Shown here in pieces: positions 14,462 through 22,319 of a stretch of DNA of 40,174 nucleotides. Within the stretch, counting starts at the first letter, position 1. Every line of letters begins with the position of its first letter. The position numbers and the translations under genes are program-made. The stretch comes from DAOOVD01 sp035369845. GTDB lineage: Bacteria > Bacillota > Desulfotomaculia > Desulfotomaculales > Pelotomaculaceae. The notes below the pieces were generated by a model. That model saw nothing but the letters and a program-made list of their open reading frames with translations. It ran no database searches and was not told the DNA's origin. The stretch spans positions 1-40,174 of the forward strand of contig DAOOVD010000020.1 of assembly GCA_035369845.1 (NCBI GenBank), written 5' to 3'.

Positions 14462-15511
14462 TTACCGCCGGCGGAGGAAAGCCGGAATATCCAGATCATC
14501 ATGGGTGGAGAAGGGCTTGATTTCGAGTTCGGACCTGCCGCGATCCTTCTTGTGGCTTCTCTGGTCAAACCCGGTGGCGATAACGGTGACTCTCACTTCT
14601 TCCTCCATTGACTCATCAATGACGGCGCCGAATATAATATTGGCCTCGGAGTCGGCGGCCTGGGCGATTATCTCGGCGGCCTCGTTTACCTCAAAAAGAC
14701 CCAGGGAAGTACCCCCAGTAATGTTCAGCAGGACCCCTCTCGCCCCTTCGATCGACGTCTCCAGCAGCGGGCTGGAAATAGCCGTGCGGGCCGCCTCGGT
14801 TGCCCTGCTCTCTCCGCTCGCGGTGCCTATGCCCATCAAGGCCGAACCGGTTTCCTTCATTATCGTCTTAACATCGGCAAAATCCAGGTTTATCAAGCCT
14901 GGAACGGCAATCAGGTCGGAAATCCCCTGCACTCCCTGTCTCAAAACGTCATCGGCTATCCGGAAAGCCTCAACTATCGAGGTGTGTTTTTCAATCACCT
15001 GCAGGAGGCGGTCGTTGGGAATGGTAATGAGCGTATCCACCTTATTTTTCAAATTCTCTATGCCTGTTTCCGCCTGAGCCGCTCTTTTGCGTCCCTCGAA
15101 AGTAAACGGTTTGGTAACAACGCCAACGGTAAGGGCGCCCAACTCCTTCGCCACCTCGGCCACGATGGGGGCGGCGCCCGTGCCGGTTCCGCCCCCCATT
15201 CCCGCAGTCACAAAGACCATATCGGAACCTTTGAGGGCTTGAAATATCTCATCGCGGCTTTCCTCCGCCGCCTTTTGCCCGATCTCCGGGTTTCCGCCCG
15301 AACCCAGGCCTTTCGTCAACTTCGCGCCGATTTGAATCTTATGGTTTGCCTGAGCAAGGTACAGGGCCTGGGCATCGGTATTTACCGCGATAAATTCCAC
15401 CCCTTTCAGTCCGGCGTTAATCATCCGGTTTACGGCATTGTTGCCGCCCCCGCCGACCCCTATGACCTTGATGTTGGCAAACTGCTCCAGATCGAGATCA
15501 AAATCAAGCAT
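14462..15511 (-). CDS. ftsZ: Cell division protein FtsZ
   Basis: 349 residues. This tubulin-like GTPase forms the division ring. The tubulin signature GGGTGTG is at residues 106-112, and the N-terminal nucleotide loop is VIGVGGGGNNAVNRM. The NLDFADVKTIM T7-loop segment completes the active site of the next subunit. The C-terminus is short and ends DDLDIPAFLRRR, the conserved tail that binds FtsA and other anchors. The RBS AGGAGG precedes the ATG. It is the last division gene of the cluster, 68 bp after ftsA. Confidence 0.98.
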   Translation of the reverse strand: MLDFDLDLEQFANIKVIGVGGGGNNAVNRMINAGLKGVEFIAVNTDAQALYLAQANHKIQIGAKLTKGLGSGGNPEIGQKAAEESRDEIFQALKGSDMVFVTAGMGGGTGTGAAPIVAEVAKELGALTVGVVTKPFTFEGRKRAAQAETGIENLKNKVDTLITIPNDRLLQVIEKHTSIVEAFRIADDVLRQGVQGISDLIAVPGLINLDFADVKTIMKETGSALMGIGTASGESRATEAARTAISSPLLETSIEGARGVLLNITGGTSLGLFEVNEAAEIIAQAADSEANIIFGAVIDESMEEEVRVTVIATGFDQRSHKKDRGRSELEIKPFSTHDDLDIPAFLRRR

Positions 15512-15579
15512 GCCTTAGTCCTCCTCCGTTGTTTCTCCACCCAAAACATGCGCCCGCCCGGGCAAACTTGAACAACTAA

Positions 15580-16773
15580 CTAATTCCCTTTAAAAAAATC
15601 CTTTTTAACTGTCCTGTGCTGGAACCAATCCGAAAACTTCCCGATCAAACCGCCCGGCCCGTAATACTTCTTGCTACGGCTTTCCTCTCCGTGCATCCGG
15701 GCGCAGCCGTGCCTGACGAGACCAAAAGCATTGACGGTCGCCGGATCCAGTTCCACTCCTTCTGTCTCAACCCGTCCGGTCCGTACGGGCATCCGCAGTT
15801 TTTCCCCGGCCAACAGGGTCAGACCTTTCATCCTTGAGACGCCGCCGCAGAAAACCGCACCGCCCGGCAGCAATCCCGGAAAATTGAATTTCCTTATAGT
15901 TTCGGCGATAATATTTAAAATTTCGTTAATCCTTGCCTCAATTATCAGTTCGATCAACCCGGCAGAGTCCCTGCCGCCGCCGTTCACCCTGCGGATTTCC
16001 CCCGGGCCGGGTTTCAAGCCCTTATCAACTCCCGGAACAACCAGGGAGAATCCGCTCAGGATCTCCCGCGCCTGGGCAAGGGAAGTCCCCAGACAGACGG
16101 CCAAATCTCCTAAAAGGTGCTCCCCGCCGATGGAAAGCACGGCAGTTTCGGCAAGTATGCTTTTATAAAAAAGGCTTATTGATGTCGAACCTTCGCCGAT
16201 ATCAACCAATACGGTTCCAAATTCTTTTTCCGCTCGGGTTAACAGCGCTTCGGCCGCAGCCAGAGGCCCGTACACCACTCCCTTTACCGCCAGACCGGCC
16301 AGACGGGCGCTTTCAATAACGCTCTCCACATCCATGGTTCTGCAGGTAACGGCCTTTGCTTTTTGCTCCTTATCGAACCCTTCAAATCTTGCTGCCGGGG
16401 GAATAAACTGGAGCACCGTCTCCTCGCGGGGTATTCCGGCAGAAAACCCGTTCGGCGGGATTGATGAAAAGGCACAATTACCGGAAGCGGAGCCCAGCCG
16501 GCAATCCCTGACCTTTATGCCGGCTCCGTTGAAGCTCGCATAAACTTCGTCCACCTTGATTCCTGACGCTTTCTCAGCCTTTTCCAGTGCCTGCGCAATT
16601 GCCCCGGAGGCCAAACCAGGGTCGGAAACAACCCCTTTCCGCAATCCCAGGCTCGGACTTTCACCAACCCCCAAAAGCCTGGGGAAACCCTTCACCGGTT
16701 CGGCAACAACCACTACAGTCTTCGAAGTGCCTATGTCAAGGCCGGCCAGTACGGCAGGACGCCCTTTGGCCAA
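15580..16773 (-). CDS. ftsA: Cell division protein FtsA
   Basis: 397 residues from a TTG at 16773, 8 nt after GGGAGG. A GTG at 16782 overlaps that RBS, so the TTG is preferred. It is an actin-fold ATPase that tethers FtsZ to the membrane. Visible features are the first phosphate loop LAGLDIGTSKTVVVV, the second phosphate motif VLVDIGEGSTSISLF and a late GGAVFCGGVSRMKGL adenosine-binding motif. The C-terminus ends KFSDWFQHRTVKKDFFKGN, an amphipathic basic segment suited to membrane binding. It sits between sbp and ftsZ as in Bacillus. Confidence 0.93.
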   Translation of the reverse strand: MAKGRPAVLAGLDIGTSKTVVVVAEPVKGFPRLLGVGESPSLGLRKGVVSDPGLASGAIAQALEKAEKASGIKVDEVYASFNGAGIKVRDCRLGSASGNCAFSSIPPNGFSAGIPREETVLQFIPPAARFEGFDKEQKAKAVTCRTMDVESVIESARLAGLAVKGVVYGPLAAAEALLTRAEKEFGTVLVDIGEGSTSISLFYKSILAETAVLSIGGEHLLGDLAVCLGTSLAQAREILSGFSLVVPGVDKGLKPGPGEIRRVNGGGRDSAGLIELIIEARINEILNIIAETIRKFNFPGLLPGGAVFCGGVSRMKGLTLLAGEKLRMPVRTGRVETEGVELDPATVNAFGLVRHGCARMHGEESRSKKYYGPGGLIGKFSDWFQHRTVKKDFFKGN

Positions 16774-16848
16774 AACGGGCACCTCCCGACCAAAGTTTGC
16801 TTGTTTTGTTAGGATTCAACACCAAAATTCATTTCCCTTTTTGTTGAA

Positions 16849-17190
16849 TTATTTTTTTAAAAGGTGGCGGCGGATGATAGCAAGGTTCTGAAAGAGCCTC
16901 ACGCCGAAAGCCACCACTGCGGCAAGATAGAGATCGATGCCCAGTCTCTCGCCGAAGAACGCCAGGCCTGCAGCCAGCAGAGTGTTGCTGAAAAATCCTG
17001 AAATAAAAATCGTGTTGTCGAAATGGTCCTCCATAGCGGCCCGGATGCCGCCGAAAACCGAGTCAAGGGCGGCAAGCGCCGCTACAGACATGTATTTGGC
17101 ATAAGCGTGGGGAAGCAGAAGGGGCACGTTAAATCCGATCACGATTCCGATTCCCAGGCCGAGTATCGCCAGCCACAGACCCAACAACAT
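16849..17190 (-). CDS. sbp: Small basic membrane protein (Sbp, DUF1290)
   Basis: 113 residues with three hydrophobic segments: about 3-25, 62-78 and 84-100. It ends in the basic RRHLLKK. The motif YMSVAALAALDSVFGGIRA is typical of the small basic protein found between the ylxW/ylxX genes and ftsA in Bacillus. The function is unknown, but the location is conserved among sporulating Firmicutes. The RBS GGGTGA precedes the ATG. Confidence 0.88.
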   Translation of the reverse strand: MLLGLWLAILGLGIGIVIGFNVPLLLPHAYAKYMSVAALAALDSVFGGIRAAMEDHFDNTIFISGFFSNTLLAAGLAFFGERLGIDLYLAAVVAFGVRLFQNLAIIRRHLLKK

Positions 17191-17270
17191 TTTTCAGTCA
17201 CCCTTTATAATGGATTGATTGCCATACCGTCTTCCTTATCAAAACTCAGCCCGGCAGAGCGGCAACCGTT

Positions 17271-17978
17271 CTACTTCGCAGCGGGTTTGGCGTGTTCGAA
17301 GTGAAGCGTGCCGGTATACGCCGGAATCAGGATGCTGTCTTTCGGCTGTACTTTCACCGCAACACCCAGATCGTTCAAGTATTCGGCAACCCCCCCTTTA
17401 ATCTCAAGGCTGCTTTTTAAAGTTCCCGGATTGCCGATCGCAGTCACTGTGTAAGGAGGGGTCAGCCTGGTCAAGTTTACGTTGATGTAATTGCCGGCGA
17501 GGCGTATCTCAGAAGTGGCGAGTATGCGCTGGCCGTTGACGGCAATGGCTTCAGCCCCGGCGCCGCGCAGATCGTTGACCACCTTTAAAAGATCTTCGTC
17601 TTTGATCGTATAAAAACTGGTCCTGGCCGGACCGCTCTGACTTTCAAGAACAACCTCGACACCCGGCCCTTCCACCGGGGTAAGCCCGGCATAGAGCTTT
17701 ATCTTGGAGAGTTCGCTTTCCAGGGCGCCGGCTGCTTCGGCGTACCCCTTCCCGGCCTCTTCAAGTTTTGCGTTCAAATCGGCAGCTTCCTCCTGCAGAT
17801 GGCTCAGGTCCCTCTCCAGTTGCTTTTTCTCAAGAGTCAACTCCTGCACCCGGTCGAACGGCACACTCTGTTCGATACTGCTCGTTGTGCGAAACTGAAA
17901 AGTTATCAACAGGCCGACAATCACGCTGACCATGGCAATGGACAGATAAGTCGCCCTACCGAAGGTTGATTTGACCAA
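17271..17978 (-). CDS. DUF881 family membrane-anchored protein, second of a tandem pair
   Basis: 235 residues from a TTG with GGGGAG upstream. It has an N-terminal TM helix at about residues 8-27, a coiled coil at about 42-95 (RVQELTLEKKQLERDL...), then the DUF881 domain with GPGVEVVL, LLKVVNDLRGAGAEAIAVNGQRI and PPYTVTAIGNP. It matches the YlxW/YlxX proteins that occupy the same place in the Bacillus dcw cluster. The domain faces outward; the role is unknown, probably division- or wall-linked. It is about half identical to its upstream neighbour, an old duplication. Confidence 0.88.
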   Translation of the reverse strand: MVKSTFGRATYLSIAMVSVIVGLLITFQFRTTSSIEQSVPFDRVQELTLEKKQLERDLSHLQEEAADLNAKLEEAGKGYAEAAGALESELSKIKLYAGLTPVEGPGVEVVLESQSGPARTSFYTIKDEDLLKVVNDLRGAGAEAIAVNGQRILATSEIRLAGNYINVNLTRLTPPYTVTAIGNPGTLKSSLEIKGGVAEYLNDLGVAVKVQPKDSILIPAYTGTLHFEHAKPAAK

Positions 17979-17998
17979 AATTATCTCCCCTAAAAGAT

Positions 17999-18694
17999 TT
18001 AGCCGGCAGGCCTTGCATAATCGAATCTCAAAGCTCCGTTATAAGCCGGAACGGTTACCTGCGGCATTTTTTTTACCGCCACCTGAATCCCCCAGAATTG
18101 GAGGGTTTCCGCCACGCCGCCCCTCATTTTGAGAGAACTCTCAAGCGTATCGGGATTGCCTATCGCGGTAATCACGTAGGGAGGGGCCAGACGCTTCTTG
18201 TTTATTAGAATGGTGGGGCCGTTGCAGCGGACCTCGGTGGTCGCAAGCAGCCTCTGGCCGCTGATGGAAACAGCTTCCGCGCCCGCCGCCCTCAGTTCGT
18301 TCAAAACCCGCAGCACGTCTTCGTCGTGTAATACAAAGAGGTTCGGGTTTTCTCCGGTTCTCAGGCTTATATTGCTGTCGTTAAGAGTAACTTCCACCCC
18401 CGGACCGGTCAGTTCAGTGACACCGGCCTCGATCCTGGCCTGTTCAAGTTCCTCTTTCAACCCCGCCTCCTTGGGCCCGGCGGAAATTTTGTCAAGCCTG
18501 GAACGCAAGCCGTCCACCTCGGCTTGAACGGCATCGCGTTCTTTTTTCAAGCGGGTCAGTTGAGCCGAAAGTTCTTCGGCCCTCTGCACCGATTCGGTCT
18601 TCTGAATTTCCCTGGTTATCCTGAACTGAAAAGCCAGCATGATGCCGAGAATAAGGCCGACAGCGGCCAGCGCCCACTGAATTTTTCTCAACAA
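17999..18694 (-). CDS. DUF881 family membrane-anchored protein, first of a tandem pair
   Basis: 231 residues. The layout equals its neighbour: TM helix at about 7-24, coiled coil at about 35-85, and DUF881 core with GPGVEVTLNDSN, DVLRVLNELRAAGAEAVSISGQR and PPYVITAIGNP. The start is TTG at 18694 or the adjacent TTG at 18691; GGGGGAG lies just upstream and favours the second. It begins 12 bp after the ftsQ stop, so cotranscription is likely. Corresponds to the ylxW/ylxX pair of Bacillus by position. Confidence 0.88.
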   Translation of the reverse strand: MLRKIQWALAAVGLILGIMLAFQFRITREIQKTESVQRAEELSAQLTRLKKERDAVQAEVDGLRSRLDKISAGPKEAGLKEELEQARIEAGVTELTGPGVEVTLNDSNISLRTGENPNLFVLHDEDVLRVLNELRAAGAEAVSISGQRLLATTEVRCNGPTILINKKRLAPPYVITAIGNPDTLESSLKMRGGVAETLQFWGIQVAVKKMPQVTVPAYNGALRFDYARPAG

Positions 18695-18706
18695 GATCTC
18701 CCCCGG

Positions 18707-19453
18707 TCAATTCTTTTCGTAAGACACCACCGGCTGGCCGGCGCTTGAGATGTCGACATACCTGACTTTGGCTTCCTGCTCGCGCAGTTCCGGCAAAAGC
18801 CTGGCAAGCACTTCCCCTTTTTCCTCCACATCCTCCGCAAACCCGAAGCGGCACTGGATACCCTCGATGGTATATAATCTTACCTGTCCGTTCACGTCTA
18901 CATGAACCTCGGACAGGTTTGCAACAGCCTCCGGCGGCAGCCTGCCGGCGACCGCCAAAGCGTCTCCCAGTCTCTCCGCCTTTATGGTCTGTCCCGGGGC
19001 TGGTATATCCACCTGCACGCCGGTTATGATCGGCAATCCGGAAACACCGGCACCGGATTTCATCAAATACACGCCCTCCGCATCCACCTCAATGAAACCG
19101 TCTTTGACGGGCAACAGGGCAATCGGCCTGCGTTCTCTGATTGTGATCACCACCGTAGAGGGAAGGCGCCTGGCAATATGCGCCTCTTTCACCAGCGGCA
19201 ACAGCTTGAGGCCGGACAAAGCTGCGGCAACGTCCAGCTTAAATATGTTCGTGCCCGTACCGATACCAGCCGCGGAACGGATCCTGTCCTCGCTCAAATA
19301 CTGGTTTCCCTGGACCAAAATCCTTTTAACCTCGAACAGGGGCGAACGGAGAAGTATGTAACCGCTGACGAGTACCAGCATAATAAAAAAAATACTTTCA
19401 ACAGCGTTCCACTTCTTCAGCTTTCCGCGGGTCCGAGCGTTCAATCCTTTCAC
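18707..19453 (-). CDS. ftsQ: Cell division protein FtsQ/DivIB
   Basis: 248 residues: a basic cytoplasmic N-terminus, one TM helix (about 19-37, FFIMLVLVSGYILL), then a POTRA domain (SPLFEVKRILVQGNQYLSEDRIRSAAG... FKLD) and the beta domain (LPSTVVITIRERRPIALL... EVDAEGVYL). It bridges FtsL and the septal synthase in the divisome. The start is GTG at 19453. A TTG at 19444 has better spacing from CGGAG and cannot be excluded. It heads the ftsQ-to-ftsZ half of the cluster, with its own sigmaA-like promoter. Confidence 0.93.
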   Translation of the reverse strand: MKGLNARTRGKLKKWNAVESIFFIMLVLVSGYILLRSPLFEVKRILVQGNQYLSEDRIRSAAGIGTGTNIFKLDVAAALSGLKLLPLVKEAHIARRLPSTVVITIRERRPIALLPVKDGFIEVDAEGVYLMKSGAGVSGLPIITGVQVDIPAPGQTIKAERLGDALAVAGRLPPEAVANLSEVHVDVNGQVRLYTIEGIQCRFGFAEDVEEKGEVLARLLPELREQEAKVRYVDISSAGQPVVSYEKN

Positions 19454-19489
19454 TCCGATTCAAACCCCGAATAGTTTGCCCCATATGTA

Positions 19490-19517
19490 ATTATACCAAC
19501 CGTATTTTACTTGTCCA
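19490..19517 (-). promoter_or_regulatory. Candidate sigmaA promoter for ftsQ to ftsZ
   Basis: TGGACA (19517-19512), a 16-bp spacer and a perfect TATAAT (19495-19490) lie 37 bp before the ftsQ start. Because the plus-strand YjcZ-like genes interrupt the cluster, ftsQ needs its own promoter. Confidence 0.5.
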
Positions 19518-19642
19518 TACACGTCTCCGGTAAGCCCGGTGTTTTTTTAAGAAATACTGATGCGCGACACTGTAACCATTTAATTCCTCCAAGAATAGGA
19601 TAATGTAGGTCGCGGATAAAAGGAAGAAGGGGGGCGTAACAG

Positions 19643-19869
19643 ATGGGAGTCGGTCCTGCCGGGTGGGGCAACTGGGCTTTTATCCTGTTCCTGATCNNNN
19701 NNNNNNNNNNNNNNNNNNNNNNNNNNNNNNNNNNNNNNNNNNNNNNNNNNNNNNNNNNNNNNNNNNNNNNNNNNNNNNNNNNNNNNNNNNNNNNNNGGGC
19801 AACTGGGCTTTTATCCTGTTCCTGATCCTGATCCTGCTGGTGTTGGGTTTTTGCTTCATCTTTATCTAG
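19643..19869 (+). CDS. YjcZ-like tiny membrane peptide(s), interrupted by an assembly gap
   Basis: An RBS-led ATG at 19643 opens MGVGPAGWGNWAFILFLI and runs into the gap. After the gap GNWAFILFLILILLVLGFCFIFI ends at a TAG (19867-19869). The glycine/tryptophan start and single hydrophobic helix resemble YjcZ-family sporulation peptides. The same 31 bp stand on both sides of the gap. Either the contigs simply overlap, giving one 31-residue peptide, or a tandem array collapsed here and these are the 5' part of one copy and the 3' part of another. The true length is unknown. Confidence 0.6.
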
Positions 19870-19975
19870 GACTACAAGTTATGAGTGAGAAGGGGGTATG
19901 AAAATGGCATTCGGTACCGGTGGTGTTGCAGGTACTTCTACAACGGGCAGCTGGGCTTTTATCCTGTTCCTGATC
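19666..19975 (+). repeat. Three copies of a 31-bp sequence in the YjcZ-like genes
   Basis: The copies are 19666-19696, 19797-19827 (identical to the first) and 19945-19975 (one base different). They encode GNWAFILFLI or GSWAFILFLI. Near-identity at DNA level suggests recent duplication or gene conversion, or for the first two a contig-end overlap. Confidence 0.85.
19697..19796. other. Assembly gap, 100 N
   Basis: Exactly 100 N, the usual placeholder for a gap of unknown size. The flanks are identical for 31 bp. Confidence 0.99.
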
Positions 19976-20038
19976 CTGATTCTGCTCGTTGTTGGATTCG
20001 GTTTCTTCTTCTTCCCCGGTGGCTGCGCAATTCCCTAA
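19904..20038 (+). CDS. YjcZ-like tiny membrane peptide
   Basis: 44 residues from the ATG at 19904, 7 nt after AGAAGGGGG; the in-frame ATG at 19898 is too close to the RBS. It begins MAFGTGGVAGTSTTGSWAF, followed by a hydrophobic helix ILFLILILLVVGFGFFFF and a PGGCAIP tail. A glycine-rich start and one short helix are typical of YjcZ-family sporulation peptides; a spore role is inferred. It lies 35 bp after the previous copy and before a hairpin terminator. Too small for many gene finders. Confidence 0.7.
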   Translation: MAFGTGGVAGTSTTGSWAFILFLILILLVVGFGFFFFPGGCAIP

Positions 20039-20054
20039 ACGTGCTGAACAGGAG

Positions 20055-20079
20055 GCCGCAATAGGGCGGCTTTCTGTTT
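20055..20079 (+). terminator. Terminator of the YjcZ-like genes
   Basis: GCCGC (20055-20059) pairs with GCGGC (20066-20070) around a 6-nt loop, followed by TTTCTGTTT. Confidence 0.65.
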
Positions 20080-20120
20080 ATACGCTTTTTATACAAGCCG
20101 TCCTTGTCCATAAAGGGACT

Positions 20121-20148
20121 AAAAAAAGAGCCACTAGTTGTGAACTCT
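20121..20148 (-). terminator. Terminator overlapping the murA stop codon
   Basis: On the minus strand AGAG-T-TCAC pairs with GTGG-CTCT (8 bp with one bulge and one wobble), then TTTTTTT. The last murA codons (RVHN) form the 5' arm and the TAG is in the loop. It ends the mraZ-to-murA half of the cluster. Confidence 0.75.
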
Positions 20149-21393
20149 GATAATCCTTGCCCCCAGAGAGTTGTATTTCAACTCTAGACGTTCGTAACCC
20201 CGGTCCAGGTGGTGAACGTTTTCCAGGACGGTCCCTTCCTCCGCCGCCAGGGCCGCCAGCACCAGCGCCGCGCCGGCCCTCAAGTCGCTGGCCTCAATGT
20301 AAGCCCCGCTCAGTTTTTTTACCCCTTTTACAATGGCCGACTGGCCCTCCACCTTTATGTCCGCGCCCATTCTGCGCAGTTCACCAACATGTTTGAAGCG
20401 GTTCTCGAAAATCGTCTCGGTAATCACGCTCGTTCCCTCGGCCAGGCTCAGCAGAGCCATCATCTGCGGCTGCATGTCGGTGGGAAAGCCGGGGTAATGC
20501 ATTGTTTTTATGTCTACCGCCTTCACCCGGCCGTTCCCTTTCACCTTCACGTAATCATCGCCTGCCGTTATTTCGACGCCCGCCTCCCGCAGCTTCGCCA
20601 GAAGAGGTTCCATATGCTCCGGGATCACGTTGGTAACCGTCACCTCTCCGCCGGTAATGACCGCTGCCACAATATGCGTGCCGGCCTCAATCCGGTCTGG
20701 AATAACGGTGTGCGCCGCCGGCTTCAAATCACTCAACCTGACCCCTTCAATCTTTATAGTGTCGGTCCCGGCGCCCTTCACATGGCAGCCCATGTTGTTG
20801 AGGAAATTCTGCAAGTCCACGATTTCAGGCTCCCTTGCGGCGTTTTTTATTGAAGTGACCCCTTCCGCCAAAACCGCCGCCATCATGATGTTCTCAGTGG
20901 CCCCGACACTTGGCAGGTCCAGGTGGATGTCGGCGCCGGTGAGTTTTTTCGACTCGGCGATTATGTATCCGTATTTCTCCTGAATGGTTGCGCCCAGGGC
21001 CTGCAGACCTTTAAAATGAAGGTTCATCGGACGGCTTCCAATCTGGCAGCCTCCTGGATAAGACACCTTCACCCTGCCGAACCTTCCCAGCAGTGCCCCG
21101 AGAACCAGGTTTGAAGCCCGCATTCTGCGCATCAACTCTTCAGACACTTCAACCGACTGTATGTTTGAAGTGTCCACCTCCACTGTATTTTGGTTGTCGA
21201 CCACCTTTGCCCCCAGGTACCTCAGCACGTCTTTAATCACTGCAACGTCCCTGAGATTGGGAACTTCATGAATGACGCTTTTTCCCGCATTCAAGATCGA
21301 TGCGGCCAATACCGGGAGCGTCGCATTTTTCGAGCCGCTGGCGCGAACAGTACCTTTAAGGCAGTTGCCGCCCACAATCACAAACTTTTCCAC
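20134..21393 (-). CDS. murA: UDP-N-acetylglucosamine 1-carboxyvinyltransferase
   Basis: 419 residues from GTG with GGAGG 7 nt upstream. It transfers enolpyruvate from PEP to UDP-GlcNAc, the first committed step of peptidoglycan synthesis. The loop SYPGGCQIGSRPMNLH carries catalytic Cys116, so it should be fosfomycin-sensitive by the known rule. Lys23/Asn24 (GSKNA) and the late DLRAGAALVLAALAAEG-like segment fit the family, as does the length. It ends the first half of the dcw cluster, 14 bp after murB. Confidence 0.97.
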   Translation of the reverse strand: MEKFVIVGGNCLKGTVRASGSKNATLPVLAASILNAGKSVIHEVPNLRDVAVIKDVLRYLGAKVVDNQNTVEVDTSNIQSVEVSEELMRRMRASNLVLGALLGRFGRVKVSYPGGCQIGSRPMNLHFKGLQALGATIQEKYGYIIAESKKLTGADIHLDLPSVGATENIMMAAVLAEGVTSIKNAAREPEIVDLQNFLNNMGCHVKGAGTDTIKIEGVRLSDLKPAAHTVIPDRIEAGTHIVAAVITGGEVTVTNVIPEHMEPLLAKLREAGVEITAGDDYVKVKGNGRVKAVDIKTMHYPGFPTDMQPQMMALLSLAEGTSVITETIFENRFKHVGELRRMGADIKVEGQSAIVKGVKKLSGAYIEASDLRAGAALVLAALAAEEGTVLENVHHLDRGYERLELKYNSLGARIIRVHN

Positions 21394-21407
21394 GCTGCCA
21401 CCTCCGC

Positions 21408-22319
21408 CTATTCGTTGCCGATTATCTTTACCTCCAGTTTCAACTCCACGCCGAAACGGCTGTGCACCGTTTGCCTCGCCCTGTCAATCAGGGCCAAAAC
21501 ATCCCCGGCCGTAGCAGAACCCAGGTTTACGATAAAATTGGCGTGAACCGTGGAAATTTGAGCGTCTCCGACCTTGACCCCCTTCAACCCCGCCAGTTCA
21601 ATAAGCCGGCCGGCAGAATCGCCCGGCGGGTTTTTAAAGACGCTCCCGGCGCTCGGGTAATTCAAGGGCTGTGTCAACCTGCGCCTGGAAATATACCTTT
21701 CCATATCTTCCCGAATAAGGTCTTTATCGCGGTAACGGCAGGCAAAGTTTACTTCTACCACTATAGCAAGCTCCCGCTGCAGGGCGCTCGAACGATAACC
21801 GAAATCAAGCTCTTCTTTTTCTATCCGGCGAAACTCCCCTTCGTACCGCAGCAGAAGGACTTCGGTTACCAGGTCGCCTATCGAGGAGCCATTGGCCCCC
21901 GCGTTCATTATCACCGCACCGCCGACGGACCCGGGTATGCCCGCAGTGAATTCAAATCCTCCCAAGCCGGCGCTCAAGGCTCTGGCGGCCACTCCGGAGA
22001 GATCGGCCCCCGCCTCGGCTGTGACGGTATTCCTGTCTACGGTTATCCTGCTCAGGCCTCTCCCTATCTTGACGACAATCCCCCTGATCCCGCTTTCCGT
22101 CACCAACAGGTTCGAGCCCCTGCCGATCACCGTCAGGGGAACCTCCCAGTGACGCGCGTAGGATACAACAAGCCGCAAATCCTCGCGGCTTGCAGGGTCT
22201 ACAAAGATATCAGACGGCCCGCCTATGCGCCAGCTTGTATGTTTTTTCATCGGTTCGTCAGCCCGCACCCGGCCGGGCAAAAGATTACAAAGCTCACGGA
22301 ACAGGGCCGCATCAGCCAA
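21408..22319 (-). CDS. murB: UDP-N-acetylenolpyruvoylglucosamine reductase
   Basis: 303 residues from TTG with AAGGAG upstream. It is an FAD enzyme that reduces the MurA product with NADPH. FAD-binding segments are VIGRGSNLLVTESGIRG and TAGIPGSVGGAVIMNAGAN. YPSAGSVFKNP holds the catalytic serine, and FGYRSS the other conserved loop. The start overlaps the end of murC by 8 nt, so translation is probably coupled. Confidence 0.96.
   Translation of the reverse strand: MADAALFRELCNLLPGRVRADEPMKKHTSWRIGGPSDIFVDPASREDLRLVVSYARHWEVPLTVIGRGSNLLVTESGIRGIVVKIGRGLSRITVDRNTVTAEAGADLSGVAARALSAGLGGFEFTAGIPGSVGGAVIMNAGANGSSIGDLVTEVLLLRYEGEFRRIEKEELDFGYRSSALQRELAIVVEVNFACRYRDKDLIREDMERYISRRRLTQPLNYPSAGSVFKNPPGDSAGRLIELAGLKGVKVGDAQISTVHANFIVNLGSATAGDVLALIDRARQTVHSRFGVELKLEVKIIGNE

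Noticed and set aside
17271..18694. Tandem DUF881 genes as an assembly duplication
   Set aside because: The two differ at about half of the residues and the same pair exists in the Bacillus cluster.
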